Positions 16,208 to 25,205 are shown, counted from the stretch's first letter. The stretch: 64,000 nt of DNA from Pandoraea sp. (GCF_004297875.1 NZ_SCSK01000067.1:62001-126000), one strand, 5' to 3'. Numbers and translations are program-made. Notes: generated by a model from the sequence alone, not told the origin.

Positions 16208-16861
16208 TTATAGTTCGCTAGTGCGAATCAGTCCGACGGCGATGCCCTCCAGCGAGAAATCGTCGGGATTTCCACTCACGACGATATTCTGGAAATCCGG
16301 GTTTTCAGCGATCAACTCGACCCCGCCCGGGCGTCGCTTCAGGCGCTTGACGGTTACCTCGTCACCCAGTCGGGCTACCACGATCTGTCCGTCGCGGGCA
16401 TCGCTCGTGCGCTGCACGGCAAGCAGATCACCGTCCAGAATGCCGGCATCGCGCATGCTGAGGCCGCGAACCTTCAAAAGATAATCCGGCTGGCGGGCAA
16501 ACAGCGCTGCATCGCATTGATAATGGGCTTCGATGTGTTCCTGGGCGAGAATGGGGCTGCCTGCAGCGACCCGGCCAATCAGCGGGAGCGACAATTGCAT
16601 CAGCGCCATGTGGGGTAGCGTGAACTGATGCTGGCTGTCGTCGTCGACGAGCGTCTTGACTCGAATCCCGCGCGACGTGCCGGCCGCGAGCTCGATGACG
16701 CCTTTGCGTGCGAGCGCCCGCAGGTGCTCTTCGGCGGCGTTGGCCGAACTGAAGCCGAGCTCTGCGGCAATTTCCGCCCGAGTGGGCGGAAAACCGGTGC
16801 GCTCGATGGCTTGGCGAACCAGGTCATAGACCTGTTGTTGGCGGGCAGTGAGTTTGTGCAT
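16208..16861 (-). CDS. lexA: SOS repressor LexA
   Basis: LexA (217 aa) represses the SOS regulon and self-cleaves when activated by RecA. The N-terminal wHTH (about 1-65, FPPTRAEIAAELGF as recognition region) is joined to an S24 peptidase domain. The scissile Ala100-Gly101 (VAAGSP), catalytic Ser135 (GLSMRDAG) and Lys172 (EVTVKRL) are all present, so it should be fully functional. The start ATG at 16861 abuts an SOS box, leaving no room for a classical Shine-Dalgarno. Two LexA boxes upstream indicate autoregulation. Confidence 0.97.
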   Translation of the reverse strand: MHKLTARQQQVYDLVRQAIERTGFPPTRAEIAAELGFSSANAAEEHLRALARKGVIELAAGTSRGIRVKTLVDDDSQHQFTLPHMALMQLSLPLIGRVAAGSPILAQEHIEAHYQCDAALFARQPDYLLKVRGLSMRDAGILDGDLLAVQRTSDARDGQIVVARLGDEVTVKRLKRRPGGVELIAENPDFQNIVVSGNPDDFSLEGIAVGLIRTSEL

Positions 16862-16866
16862 GGTTA

Positions 16867-16882
16867 CTGTATGGAAGTACAG
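16867..16882. promoter_or_regulatory. LexA (SOS) box 1 upstream of lexA
   Basis: CTGT-ATGGAAGT-ACAG matches the CTGT-N8-ACAG consensus exactly and ends 6 bp before the lexA start codon. Confidence 0.9.
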
Positions 16883-16886
16883 GCAA

Positions 16887-16902
16887 CTGTATTTTTGTAC
16901 AG
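16887..16902. promoter_or_regulatory. LexA (SOS) box 2 upstream of lexA
   Basis: CTGT-ATTTTTGT-ACAG, a second exact match 20 bp (about two helical turns) from box 1, so two LexA dimers would lie on the same DNA face, as at E. coli lexA. Confidence 0.92.
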
Positions 16903-17054
16903 TATTCTGATTTATGCAAGCAGAACTTCATGTCGATTCTCAAGTTTCGCCAAACTCGACCTAGTCACAAGAGCCGGCCTGCTTCGTATTCCCTGTATCC
17001 ATGCCGGATGCGGCAACGATCGGCAGCGGGCCGCCGCTCATGGATGACCCCAAA

Positions 17055-17082
17055 TTGAGAGATGCGGCGAATTGGCTACAAT
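17055..17082 (+). promoter_or_regulatory. Predicted promoter of the asparaginase gene (leaderless)
   Basis: TTGAGA (17055-17060), 16 bp, TACAAT (17077-17082). The expected start falls at about 17089-17090, the A of the asparaginase ATG, implying an mRNA without a 5' leader. Confidence 0.55.
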
Positions 17083-17089
17083 CGCGGTC

Positions 17090-18124
17090 ATGAAAACACC
17101 CTCTCCTACACCCAAGCATGCCGGCGCCCGCCGGTTGCCCCAGGTGGTCTTGCTGGCCACCGGCGGCACGATTGCCGGCTACGCGACCGATGCCGGGCGC
17201 ACCGCTACTTACCAGGCCGGCGCGCTTAATATCGAAACTCTGTTGACAGCTGTGCCGGGTTTGACCGATGTCGCGCGCGTGCGGTCCGAGCAAATCGCGC
17301 AAATCGACAGCAAAGACATGACATGCGCGCTGTGGCTGACTCTGGCGGAACGCGTCAATGCGGTGCTGGCCGAGCCGGACGTGGCTGGGGTGGTGATTAC
17401 CCACGGCACCGATACGCTGGAGGAGACAGCCTACTTCCTTCATTTGACGATCAAGAGCGACAAGCCAGTGGTGATGACTGCCGCCATGCGACCCGCTACG
17501 GCCTTGTCGGCGGACGGGCCGCTCAATCTGCTCAATGCGGTGCGGGTTGCAGCCCATCCCGAGACCGCCGGGCGGGGCGTCCTGGTGGTTGTCAATCATC
17601 AGATTCATTGCGCGCGCGATGTCGTCAAGGCCAGCACTTACTCGGTACAGGCGTTCCAGTCGCCCGAGGTCGGTGTGCTCGGCTGGGTGCAGGACGAGTG
17701 GATCGAGTTGCAGCGCCGTGCGCTGAGGCGCCACACGGTGCAAAGCGAGTTCGACGTGGCAGGTCGGCGTGCTCTACCGATGGTCGAAGTGCTCTCCAGT
17801 TATGCCAACGCGTCGACCCTGCCGGTCGAGGCGCTGGTGAGCGCGGGGGTGCGGGCGCTGGTAGTGGCGGGGACCGGCAACGGTTCGCTGTATGGCCCGC
17901 TGCAGCAGGCGCTGGCCGAGGCGGCCAGGCAGGGGGTGCGAGTCGTGCGCGCCTCTCGCACCGGATCCGGACACGTGATGCGCAATGGTGCCGCCGCCGA
18001 CGACGCACTGGGCTTCGTCAGCGCAGACAACCTGCACCCGTACAAGGCGCGCGTGCTGGCGATGCTCGCATTGGCGCACGATATACCCGCCGATCGCTGG
18101 CAAGCGCTGTTCGAGACTTATTGA
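17090..18124 (+). CDS. L-asparaginase (type II-like fold, cytoplasmic)
   Basis: Asparaginase/glutaminase-family amidohydrolase (344 aa) converting L-asparagine to aspartate and ammonia. The two signature blocks are intact: LLATGGTIAG with nucleophilic Thr27, and THGTDTLEETAYFL with Thr107-Asp108. No signal peptide precedes the catalytic domain, so it is probably cytosolic although the sequence resembles type II enzymes. ATG 17090 was chosen over an upstream TTG; a promoter places transcription start at this codon, and there is no Shine-Dalgarno. It is followed by a DUF1439 gene 77 bp downstream. Confidence 0.88.
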   Translation: MKTPSPTPKHAGARRLPQVVLLATGGTIAGYATDAGRTATYQAGALNIETLLTAVPGLTDVARVRSEQIAQIDSKDMTCALWLTLAERVNAVLAEPDVAGVVITHGTDTLEETAYFLHLTIKSDKPVVMTAAMRPATALSADGPLNLLNAVRVAAHPETAGRGVLVVVNHQIHCARDVVKASTYSVQAFQSPEVGVLGWVQDEWIELQRRALRRHTVQSEFDVAGRRALPMVEVLSSYANASTLPVEALVSAGVRALVVAGTGNGSLYGPLQQALAEAARQGVRVVRASRTGSGHVMRNGAAADDALGFVSADNLHPYKARVLAMLALAHDIPADRWQALFETY

Positions 18125-18201
18125 GCGAACCAAGCTTGCGAGCAACGGTCAACTTTTATATTGACTGGCCCCGCCTATCTTCTGTGCAAATTCATCCCCC
18201 C

Positions 18202-18774
18202 ATGCCTCGACGCCGCTTTCTGAAAATTGCGCTCGGCAGCAGCGTATTGGCGCTGGCGCCATTGCCCGCGCTGGCGTCGCCCACATTTCCGTTCATTCCT
18301 GATCACTACACCTTCTCGCGTGCGCAGGTGCAAGCCGCGGTGGCCCGGAAGTTCCCGTTTCACCGAGCCGTGCCGCAGGTGTTTTCAATGGATCTGACAC
18401 ATCCCGAAATCGCTTTGCAGCCGGCCGAAAACCGGTTGGCCTTGACGGTAGATGCGGTCATCAGCAGCCCGTTCATGGTGCCGCAAACGTTGAACGGGAC
18501 TTTTGTGTTGGTAGGGGGGCTCGCTTACAACGAAGCAACCCTCTCGGTCGTGGTGCGTGACCCGGCAGTTACCCAGGCCGATTTCGGGCCGGCCACCGCG
18601 ATGTACGGCCAGCAGATCGATATGGCGGCCAATATGCTGGCGAGCCAGGTCCTGCAGAATTACCCGATCTATACGTTCAAGCCCGACCAACTCACCTTCG
18701 CCGGTGTGCAATTTCAACCCGGCACGATCACGGTCGTGCCGGCCGGCGTGCGGGTTGAAATCGTCGAACGCTGA
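18202..18774 (+). CDS. DUF1439 (YceB-like) exported protein
   Basis: A 190-residue exported protein of the DUF1439/YceB group, function unknown. The N-terminus has two Arg pairs and a hydrophobic stretch (RRRFLKIALGSSVLALAPLP) followed by an ALASP cleavage site; there is no lipobox Cys, unlike the E. coli YceB lipoprotein, so it is probably periplasmic. The body (HYTFSRAQVQAAVARKFPFHR; FVLVGGLAYNEATLSVVVRDP) fits the lipid-binding-like beta fold of the family. ATG 18202 begins the signal sequence. It lies after asparaginase on the same strand and converges with the glyoxylate module. Confidence 0.75.
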   Translation: MPRRRFLKIALGSSVLALAPLPALASPTFPFIPDHYTFSRAQVQAAVARKFPFHRAVPQVFSMDLTHPEIALQPAENRLALTVDAVISSPFMVPQTLNGTFVLVGGLAYNEATLSVVVRDPAVTQADFGPATAMYGQQIDMAANMLASQVLQNYPIYTFKPDQLTFAGVQFQPGTITVVPAGVRVEIVER

Positions 18775-18800
18775 AGCCCGGGATATTTGTTGAGTGCGGC

Positions 18801-19220
18801 CTATGCGACCTTGGCCTGTGATGCCAGCAGAGCGGCAACGCCGGCTTGGGCGACTTGCGCGTCCTGGCCCGGCTTGACGCCGGAGACACCGACGGCGCCG
18901 ATACAGCTGCCGTCCACGATCACCGGTTCACCGCCCTCGAGCGCGGTTATCGGCATCGATAGCGCGGCATAGCGGCCCTGGTTGACCATCTCTTCGAACG
19001 CCTTGCTTGGGCGCCGAGATACAGCCGCGGTGCGAGCTTTGCCTGCGGCGATTTCCGCCGATATCGGCGACGCGCCGTCCAGGCGCTGCAGCCACAGCAG
19101 ATGGCCGCCGTCGTCACAAATAGCGATGGTAACGGGCCACTGATGGCGAATGGCTTCGGCCGCAGCTGCGTCGGCCATCCGGCGGGCATCGTCCAGAGTC
19201 AGCATCGAACGGGTTTGCAT
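18801..19220 (-). CDS. GlcG/HbpS-family (DUF336) protein
   Basis: GlcG/HbpS-like protein (139 aa). Members occur beside glycolate, glyoxylate or propanediol genes and some bind haem or cobalamin; the role here is unknown. Family features: LTLDDARRMADAAAAEA, the ICDDGGHLLWLQRLDGA strand, SAEIAAGKARTA and the closing GVSGVKPGQDAQVAQAGV. Its ATG has AGGAGA upstream. As the last gene of the gcl-hyi-glxR-glycerate kinase unit (52 bp after the kinase) it probably belongs to glyoxylate assimilation. Confidence 0.82.
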   Translation of the reverse strand: MQTRSMLTLDDARRMADAAAAEAIRHQWPVTIAICDDGGHLLWLQRLDGASPISAEIAAGKARTAAVSRRPSKAFEEMVNQGRYAALSMPITALEGGEPVIVDGSCIGAVGVSGVKPGQDAQVAQAGVAALLASQAKVA

Positions 19221-19272
19221 AGGAAATCTCCTGCTTCATTGTCTGGCATCCTGGTCGGGGGCGAACCGGCAA

Positions 19273-20592
19273 TCATTCGATCAGGATGGCCCGGAAATCG
19301 TTGACGTTGGTTCGTGTGGGCTGCGTTACCACCAGGTCACCCAAGGCGGCGAAAAAAGTGTAGCCGTCGTTGTTCTGCAGGTGGCTTTTGGGTGACAGGC
19401 CGGCGGCGGCCGCGCGCGTCAGCGTGTCGGGGCCGAGCAGGCAACCTGCGTTGTCTTCGGTGCCGTCGATCCCGTCGGTGTCGCAGGCAATCGCATGTAC
19501 GCCAGGCAGGCTGGCGCCGCGTCCGTCGTCGAGCGCGGCAGTCAGTGCCAGCAGGAATTCGGCATTACGCCCGCCGCGGCCGCCGCCGCGCACCGTCACG
19601 GTGGTCTCGCCGCCGGACAGCAGCAGGCATGGCCGCTCGAACGGCTGGCCGTGCGCGAGGATTTGCCGCACGATGCCGGCATGCACCAATGCCACGTCGC
19701 GCGCCTCGCCCTCGAGGCAATCCGACAGTATGTGCGCGGTAATGCCATGGGCTTGCGCATGGCGCGCGGCAGCCTCCAACGCTTCCTGGGCCGTGGCGAT
19801 CGTCGCGTGCGTGGCGTGGCGCAGCCGCGCATCCCCCGGTTTGGGCGTTTCGCCGGCGCCGGAGATCAGGTAATCGCGCACGTTGCCGGGCACGTCGATC
19901 TGGTACTTCTCCAATACCGCCAACGCGTCCGCGCAGGTTGTTTCGTCGGCCAGGGTAGGGCCGGACGCGATGATGGCGGGGTCATCGCCGGGAATATCGG
20001 AAATCAGCAGCGTATGCACGCGCGCCTGGCCGCAGGCAAGCGCCAGACGTCCGCCCTTGATGGCCGACAGATGCTTGCGCACGCAATTCATTTCGAAGAT
20101 GGTCGCGCCCGAGCGCAGCAGCGCCTTGTTGAGCGCCTGTTTTTGCGGCAGCGTGATGCCGGGGGCGGGCAGCGACAGCAATGAGGAGCCGCCGCCCGAG
20201 ATCAGGCAGAGCACCAGATCGTCCTCGCTCAATCCTTTGACCATCTCCAGCATGCGCTTGGCGGCCTGCCAGCCGGCCTCGTCGGGCACCGGATGTCCGG
20301 CCTCCACGACCTCGATATGACGGCATGGCGCGCCGTGCTGGTAGCGGGTGACGACCAGGCCCGAGAGCGGACCTTGCCAATGTTGTTCGACGGCTTGCGC
20401 CATCGATGCGGCGCCTTTGCCGGCGCCGATCACAATAGTGCGGCCGCGCGGTGCCGGCGGCAGATGCTGAGCCAGGCAGCGCGCGGGCGAGACGGCCTCG
20501 ACCGCATGCTGGAACAGAGACAGCAAAAACGTGCGGGGTTCCAGGGCAGCGGCGTTGCCAGCCGCTGCCACCGCTTGCGGGCGAGCCGACAT
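19273..20592 (-). CDS. ttuD: Glycerate 2-kinase, MOFRL family (TtuD-like)
   Basis: Glycerate kinase of the GckA/TtuD (MOFRL) type, 439 aa, phosphorylating D-glycerate to 2-phosphoglycerate. It carries the N-terminal DUF4147 domain (TIVIGAGKGAASMAQAVE, CLISGGGSSLLSLP) and the C-terminal MOFRL domain (LLLSGGETTVTVRGGGRGGRN). Some homologues are labelled hydroxypyruvate reductase, but kinase activity fits the module. Its ATG follows the TAA of glxR with no gap (TAAATG), indicating translational coupling. It completes the route glyoxylate to glycolysis. Confidence 0.9.
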   Translation of the reverse strand: MSARPQAVAAAGNAAALEPRTFLLSLFQHAVEAVSPARCLAQHLPPAPRGRTIVIGAGKGAASMAQAVEQHWQGPLSGLVVTRYQHGAPCRHIEVVEAGHPVPDEAGWQAAKRMLEMVKGLSEDDLVLCLISGGGSSLLSLPAPGITLPQKQALNKALLRSGATIFEMNCVRKHLSAIKGGRLALACGQARVHTLLISDIPGDDPAIIASGPTLADETTCADALAVLEKYQIDVPGNVRDYLISGAGETPKPGDARLRHATHATIATAQEALEAAARHAQAHGITAHILSDCLEGEARDVALVHAGIVRQILAHGQPFERPCLLLSGGETTVTVRGGGRGGRNAEFLLALTAALDDGRGASLPGVHAIACDTDGIDGTEDNAGCLLGPDTLTRAAAAGLSPKSHLQNNDGYTFFAALGDLVVTQPTRTNVNDFRAILIE

Positions 20593-21474
20593 TTACGCCA
20601 CCGTATGGTTGGACATCAATTCCAATGCGCGCACCAGCCCGGAGTGATCCCAAGCCGCGCCGCCATTGGCTGCGCAGGTATTGAACAACTCCTGGCAGGT
20701 TGCCGTGTTTGGCAAGGCGACGCCCAGCGAGCGCGCGCTTTGCAAGGCCAGATTCAAATCCTTTTGATGAAGGGCGATGCGAAAACCCGGTTCGAAATTG
20801 CGCTTGACCATGCGCTCGCCATGCACTTCGAGAATGCGGGACGAAGCGAACCCACCCATCAGCGCGGCACGCACCTTGGCGGGGTCGGCGCCGGCCTTGG
20901 AGGCGAACAGTAACGCCTCGCCGACCGCTTCAATGGTCAGCGCAACGATGATCTGATTGGCGACCTTGCAGGTCTGCCCGGCGCCGGTGTCGCCAACCAG
21001 CGTAATGTTCTTGCCCATCAGTTCGAAGAACGGCCTGACATCGTCGAACGCGCTTTGCGAACCACCTACCATGATGGTCAGCGAGGCCGCCTTGGCGCCG
21101 ACTTCGCCGCCGGAGACCGGCGCATCGAGATATTCGCAGCCTAGCGCCTTGACCTTTTTCGCGTATTCCTTGGTCTCGATCGGTGAAATCGAGCTCATGT
21201 CGACCACGATCTTGCCCTTGGACAGACCTTCTGCCGCACCGTTTTCTCCGAACAGGACGGCGCCCACGTCAGGCGTATCCGGCACCATGATGAAGATGAT
21301 ATCGGCGCGTTTGGCAACTTCCTTGGGCGACGTGCAGCAGGTTGCCTGACCATCGATCAGCTCTTGCGGCGGCGTCTTGCGATCGCAGATAAACAGCTTG
21401 TGTCCGGCGTCTTGCAGATGCTTCGCCATCGGCGCGCCCATGATGCCAAGGCCAATAAAACCGAGTTGTGCCAT
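20593..21474 (-). CDS. glxR: 2-hydroxy-3-oxopropionate (tartronate semialdehyde) reductase
   Basis: Beta-hydroxyacid dehydrogenase (293 aa) reducing tartronate semialdehyde to D-glycerate with NAD(P)H. The Rossmann motif is GFIGLGIMGAPMAKHL at the N-terminus; the substrate-binding segment DAPVSGGEVGAKAASL and the catalytic-Lys segment GQTCKVANQI are intact. The ATG has GAGGAG upstream. Placed between hyi and glycerate kinase, it acts directly on the Gcl product, which favours GlxR/GarR over the related 3-hydroxyisobutyrate dehydrogenase. Confidence 0.93.
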   Translation of the reverse strand: MAQLGFIGLGIMGAPMAKHLQDAGHKLFICDRKTPPQELIDGQATCCTSPKEVAKRADIIFIMVPDTPDVGAVLFGENGAAEGLSKGKIVVDMSSISPIETKEYAKKVKALGCEYLDAPVSGGEVGAKAASLTIMVGGSQSAFDDVRPFFELMGKNITLVGDTGAGQTCKVANQIIVALTIEAVGEALLFASKAGADPAKVRAALMGGFASSRILEVHGERMVKRNFEPGFRIALHQKDLNLALQSARSLGVALPNTATCQELFNTCAANGGAAWDHSGLVRALELMSNHTVA

Positions 21475-21523
21475 GGTGTGACTCCTCTAGTGAATAAAAT
21501 TATCGGGTGGGTTATGTCGCCGC

Positions 21524-22315
21524 TCAGGCAGCCTGACGCAACTCGGCCTGCTTGAGCCAGCCGAGCCCGTCGACGGTGGTGGTGGCCGGCTTGTACTCGC
21601 AGCCGATCCAGCCGTCGTAGCCGATGCGATCGAGAAAATCGAACAGGAACGGGTAATTGATTTCACCCGTGCCCGGCTCGTTGCGACCGGGGTTGTCTGC
21701 GAGTTGTACATGCTTGATGCGCGCCAGGTGTGTCTCGATGGTCTTGGCCAACTCGCCTTCCATGCGCTGCATGTGATAGATGTCGTACTGGACGAACACA
21801 TTGTCGGAGCCGGTGGCGTCGATCAGGTCCAACGCTTGCTTGGTTCCGCTAAGGTAAAAGCCGGGAATATCGAATGTATTGATCGGTTCGATCAGCAAAC
21901 GGATACCTTCGGCCTTCAACTGGTCGGCGGCAAAGCGCAGATTATCGACGACGGTCGTGCGGATCTTTTCCGCATCGACGTCGACCGGGCGGCGACCGAT
22001 CAGGCAATTCAATTGCTTCACGCCCAATGCCTTGGCGTACACGATTGCCTCGCCCACGCCGTCGCGGAATTCCCCGACGCGCTCCGGCAGGCAGGCGATG
22101 CCACGCTCGCCGGCTTCCCAGTTGCCGGCCGGCAGATTGTGCAGCACCAGATCGAGCTGGTACTGATTCAGCTTGTCGGCGATCTGGTCGCGGTGAAACG
22201 CATACGGAAACAAAAACTCCACGCCGCGAAAGCCCGCTGCGGCGGCGGCTTTGAAGCGATCCAGAAAGGGCGCTTCGTTGAACAGCATGGTCAGGTTGGC
22301 GGCGAATTTTGGCAT
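21524..22315 (-). CDS. hyi: Hydroxypyruvate isomerase
   Basis: Hyi (263 aa), a TIM-barrel AP-endonuclease-2-fold isomerase interconverting hydroxypyruvate and tartronate semialdehyde. Diagnostic segments: FAANLTMLFNEAPFLDRFKAAAAAGF, NCLIGRRP, LLIEPINTFDIPGFYL and GCEYKPATTTVDGLGW. The ATG has TAGGAG before it. It lies between gcl and glxR as in the E. coli gcl operon, so it probably feeds hydroxypyruvate into the glycerate pathway. Confidence 0.94.
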   Translation of the reverse strand: MPKFAANLTMLFNEAPFLDRFKAAAAAGFRGVEFLFPYAFHRDQIADKLNQYQLDLVLHNLPAGNWEAGERGIACLPERVGEFRDGVGEAIVYAKALGVKQLNCLIGRRPVDVDAEKIRTTVVDNLRFAADQLKAEGIRLLIEPINTFDIPGFYLSGTKQALDLIDATGSDNVFVQYDIYHMQRMEGELAKTIETHLARIKHVQLADNPGRNEPGTGEINYPFLFDFLDRIGYDGWIGCEYKPATTTVDGLGWLKQAELRQAA

Positions 22316-22365
22316 CTCGCGACTCCTAGATAAAAATGGACGGGACTCGAATCGGACTCGGACGT

Positions 22366-24135
22366 TCAGGCCGTCTCACAGGCCGCTTCGTCTTCCACGA
22401 TGTCGAGCACTTCCTCGAATTCGGTCACGTTGTTGATTTCCGTGCCCATGGCGATGTTGGTCACGCGCTCCAGGATGACCTCCACGATGACCGGCACCGA
22501 GAACTCGGCCATCAACTCGCGCGCTTGCGCAAAAGCAGGCTGGATATCTTCCGGCTTAAACACGCGAATCGACTTGCAGCCCAAGCCCTCGGCGACCTTG
22601 ACATGGTCGACGCCGTAGCCATTGAGCTCGGGCGCGTTCACGTTCTCGAAAGCCAATTGCACGCAATAGTCCATGTCGAAATTGCGCTGTGCCTGGCGGA
22701 TCAGGCCCAGGTACGAGTTGTTGACCACGACGTGGATGTACGGCACCTTGAACTGGGCGGCGGCCGCCAGCTCTTCGACCATGAACTGGAAGTCATAGTC
22801 GCCCGACACCGCAACCACGTCGCTCTCGGGCGAGGCGACCTTGACGCCGATGGCGGCCGGGGCGGTCCAACCCAGCGGGCCCGCCTGACCGCAGTTGATC
22901 CAGTGGCGCGCGTGGTTGACGCGCAGGAATTGCGCGGCGGCGATTTGCGACAGGCCAATGGTGCTGACATAGCGTACGTCGCGGCCGAAGAACGCGTTCA
23001 TTTCCTGGTAGACACGTTGCGGCTTGACAGGCACGTTGTCGAAATCCGACTTGCGCAACATGGTGCGCTTGCGCTTCTGGCACTCAGCGACCCACGCCTT
23101 GCGGCACGGCAGGCGCCCGGCCGTTTTCCATTCGCGCGCGACTTCCACGAACAGCTTGAGCGCAGCACCGGCGTCGGAGACGATGCCATAGTCGGGACCG
23201 AATACCCGGCCAATCTGCGTCGGCTCGATATCGATGTGGACGAATTTTCGGCCCTTGGTGTAGACATCGATACTGCCGGTATGACGATTGGCCCAGCGAT
23301 TGCCGATGCCCATCACGAAATCGGAGGCAAGCAGCGTGGCGTTGCCGTAGCGGTGCGACGTTTGCAAGCCCACCATGCCGGCCATCAGCGGGTGATCATC
23401 AGCAATCGCGCCCCAGCTCATCAGCGTCGGCACGACCGGCACGTTCACCAGCTCGGCGAATTCGACGAGCAGATCGGCCGCATTGGCGTTGATCACGCCG
23501 CCACCGGACACCAGCAGCGGACGTTCGGCCTCGATCAGCATCGTCAGCGCCTTTTCGATTTGCGCGCGCGTGGCCGCCGGCTTGTAGACCGGCAGCGGCT
23601 CGTAGGTGTCAGGATCGAATTCGATCTCGGCCATTTGAACGTCGATCGGCAAGTCGATCAGCACCGGGCCGGGGCGGCCTGAGCGCATCAGGTGGAATGC
23701 CTGCTGGAACACGCGCGGCACCAGCGCCGGCTCGCGCACCGTGACGGCCCATTTGGTCACCGGCTTGGCGATCGATTCGATGTCGACGGCCTGGAAATCT
23801 TCCTTGTACAGGCGTGCGCGCGGCGCTTGCCCGGTAATGCACAAAATCGGAATGGAATCGGCCTGGGCCGAGTAAAGTCCGGTAATCATGTCGGTGCCTG
23901 CCGGCCCCGAGGTGCCAATGCAAACGCCAATGTTGCCGGGCGCAGCTCGCGTATAACCCTCGGCCATGTGGGAGGCGCCTTCGACATGGCGCGCCAGCAC
24001 GTGGTCGATGCTGCCGGCTCGGCGAAGTGCGGCATAAAACGGGTTGATGGCGGCCCCCGGAACGCCGAAGGCGTTGGTAATGCCTTCCTTTTCCAGCACG
24101 CGCACCGCGGCGTCGACTGCGGTCATCTTTGCCAT
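22366..24135 (-). CDS. gcl: Glyoxylate carboligase (tartronate-semialdehyde synthase)
   Basis: Gcl (589 aa), a ThDP- and FAD-dependent enzyme joining two glyoxylates into tartronate semialdehyde with CO2 release. Near-colinear with E. coli Gcl, including Val51 (LARHVEGASH) in place of the ThDP-activating Glu of other family members, a hallmark of true Gcl. The ThDP motif SGDYDFQFMVEEL...NNSYLGLIRQ is complete. ATG 24135 (MAKMTAVDAAVRVLEKEG) has a strong GGAGGAGAAAG ribosome binding site. First gene of the glyoxylate-to-glycerate operon, divergent from a LysR gene across 125 bp of AT-rich DNA. Confidence 0.97.
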   Translation of the reverse strand: MAKMTAVDAAVRVLEKEGITNAFGVPGAAINPFYAALRRAGSIDHVLARHVEGASHMAEGYTRAAPGNIGVCIGTSGPAGTDMITGLYSAQADSIPILCITGQAPRARLYKEDFQAVDIESIAKPVTKWAVTVREPALVPRVFQQAFHLMRSGRPGPVLIDLPIDVQMAEIEFDPDTYEPLPVYKPAATRAQIEKALTMLIEAERPLLVSGGGVINANAADLLVEFAELVNVPVVPTLMSWGAIADDHPLMAGMVGLQTSHRYGNATLLASDFVMGIGNRWANRHTGSIDVYTKGRKFVHIDIEPTQIGRVFGPDYGIVSDAGAALKLFVEVAREWKTAGRLPCRKAWVAECQKRKRTMLRKSDFDNVPVKPQRVYQEMNAFFGRDVRYVSTIGLSQIAAAQFLRVNHARHWINCGQAGPLGWTAPAAIGVKVASPESDVVAVSGDYDFQFMVEELAAAAQFKVPYIHVVVNNSYLGLIRQAQRNFDMDYCVQLAFENVNAPELNGYGVDHVKVAEGLGCKSIRVFKPEDIQPAFAQARELMAEFSVPVIVEVILERVTNIAMGTEINNVTEFEEVLDIVEDEAACETA

Positions 24136-24260
24136 GATTCTTTCTCCTCCAGATGGTGGGTGATATCTCTGGCAATCAATGTAATACTTGATGTTTTGTT
24201 TGATAAGATAATAAATACTCGTTTTTTTAGAGACTAAAAGTATCGAACAGGGGGGCACAC

Positions 24261-25172
24261 ATGGATCGCTTCAAGCAAATCGAAACTTTCGTGCAGGTCG
24301 CGGATGCGGGTAGTCTGGCCGCTGCGGCCCTGCGCGAAGGCGTGTCGCCGGTAATCCTGGGCAGGCGTATCGACGCCCTGGAGAAGCGGCTTGGCATCAA
24401 GCTGATGTACCGCTCGACGCGGCGGCTGGTGCTGAGCGAGGAGGGCGGCGCGTTCCTGGAACGCTGCAAGCAGCTATTGGGCGAATGGGAATTGGCGGAG
24501 AACGAAATCAGTGCCGGGCGGCATGCCGTGTCGGGTCACTTGATCGTATCGGCGCCGGCGGCTTTCGGCCGCAAGCATGTCGCCTCGCATGCGCCGTCGT
24601 TTCTGAAGCAGTACCCCGAAGTCCAGCTTTCTTTCAATCTGACTGATCGCGTGGTCGATCTGGTGCGGGAAGGCTACGACCTTGGGATTCGCATCGGCGG
24701 CGCGGTCGATCCAAATTTCGTGGCGGTCAAATTGTCTCAAAACCGCCGTGTGGTGTGCGGCACGCCAGCCTATTTCGCCCGCTACGGCCGCCCCAAGACG
24801 CTGGAGGATCTTGGCAAGCACAATTGCCTGGCGTTCAATCTGCAAGGCGGGCAGCAACGCGGCTGGTATTTTCGCCGGCAGGGCAAGACGGTCACCATAC
24901 GGGTCGACGGCAATCTCGATTGCAACGACGGCGAGTTGCTGCATCGCTGGGCGCTAGAGGGGTTGGGGTTGGGTTGGCGCTCGACCTGGGAGATCCAACG
25001 CGAGTTGGCCAGTGGAGAGCTGGAAACGGTGCTCGATGACTACGCGCTGCCTGATTACGATATCCTCGCGGTCTATCCTCAGCAACGCTTTCAGCCGGCG
25101 CGTGTTCGACTGTTCATCGAGCACCTGCGCGCCATTTACGCCAAACCGAACTACTGGCTGGAGAACGACTAG
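24261..25172 (+). CDS. LysR-family regulator divergent from gcl
   Basis: LysR-type regulator (303 aa), CrgA/AaeR-like subgroup: N-terminal wHTH (ETFVQVADAGSLAAAA...VILGRRIDALEKRLGIKL) and a periplasmic-binding-like co-inducer domain (about 90-290). It is divergent from gcl, the usual arrangement for a LysR protein controlling its neighbour, so it probably regulates glyoxylate carboligase; the inducer is unknown. It is clearly paralogous to the LysR at 59069-60028 (both begin MDRFKQ and share NNCLAF/QQRGW-type blocks), which lies close to aceB. A 12-bp palindrome follows its stop. Confidence 0.9.
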   Translation: MDRFKQIETFVQVADAGSLAAAALREGVSPVILGRRIDALEKRLGIKLMYRSTRRLVLSEEGGAFLERCKQLLGEWELAENEISAGRHAVSGHLIVSAPAAFGRKHVASHAPSFLKQYPEVQLSFNLTDRVVDLVREGYDLGIRIGGAVDPNFVAVKLSQNRRVVCGTPAYFARYGRPKTLEDLGKHNCLAFNLQGGQQRGWYFRRQGKTVTIRVDGNLDCNDGELLHRWALEGLGLGWRSTWEIQRELASGELETVLDDYALPDYDILAVYPQQRFQPARVRLFIEHLRAIYAKPNYWLEND

Positions 25173-25205
25173 GCGGCATCAGTCGTTGTCAAACCGCGGT
25201 TTAGC

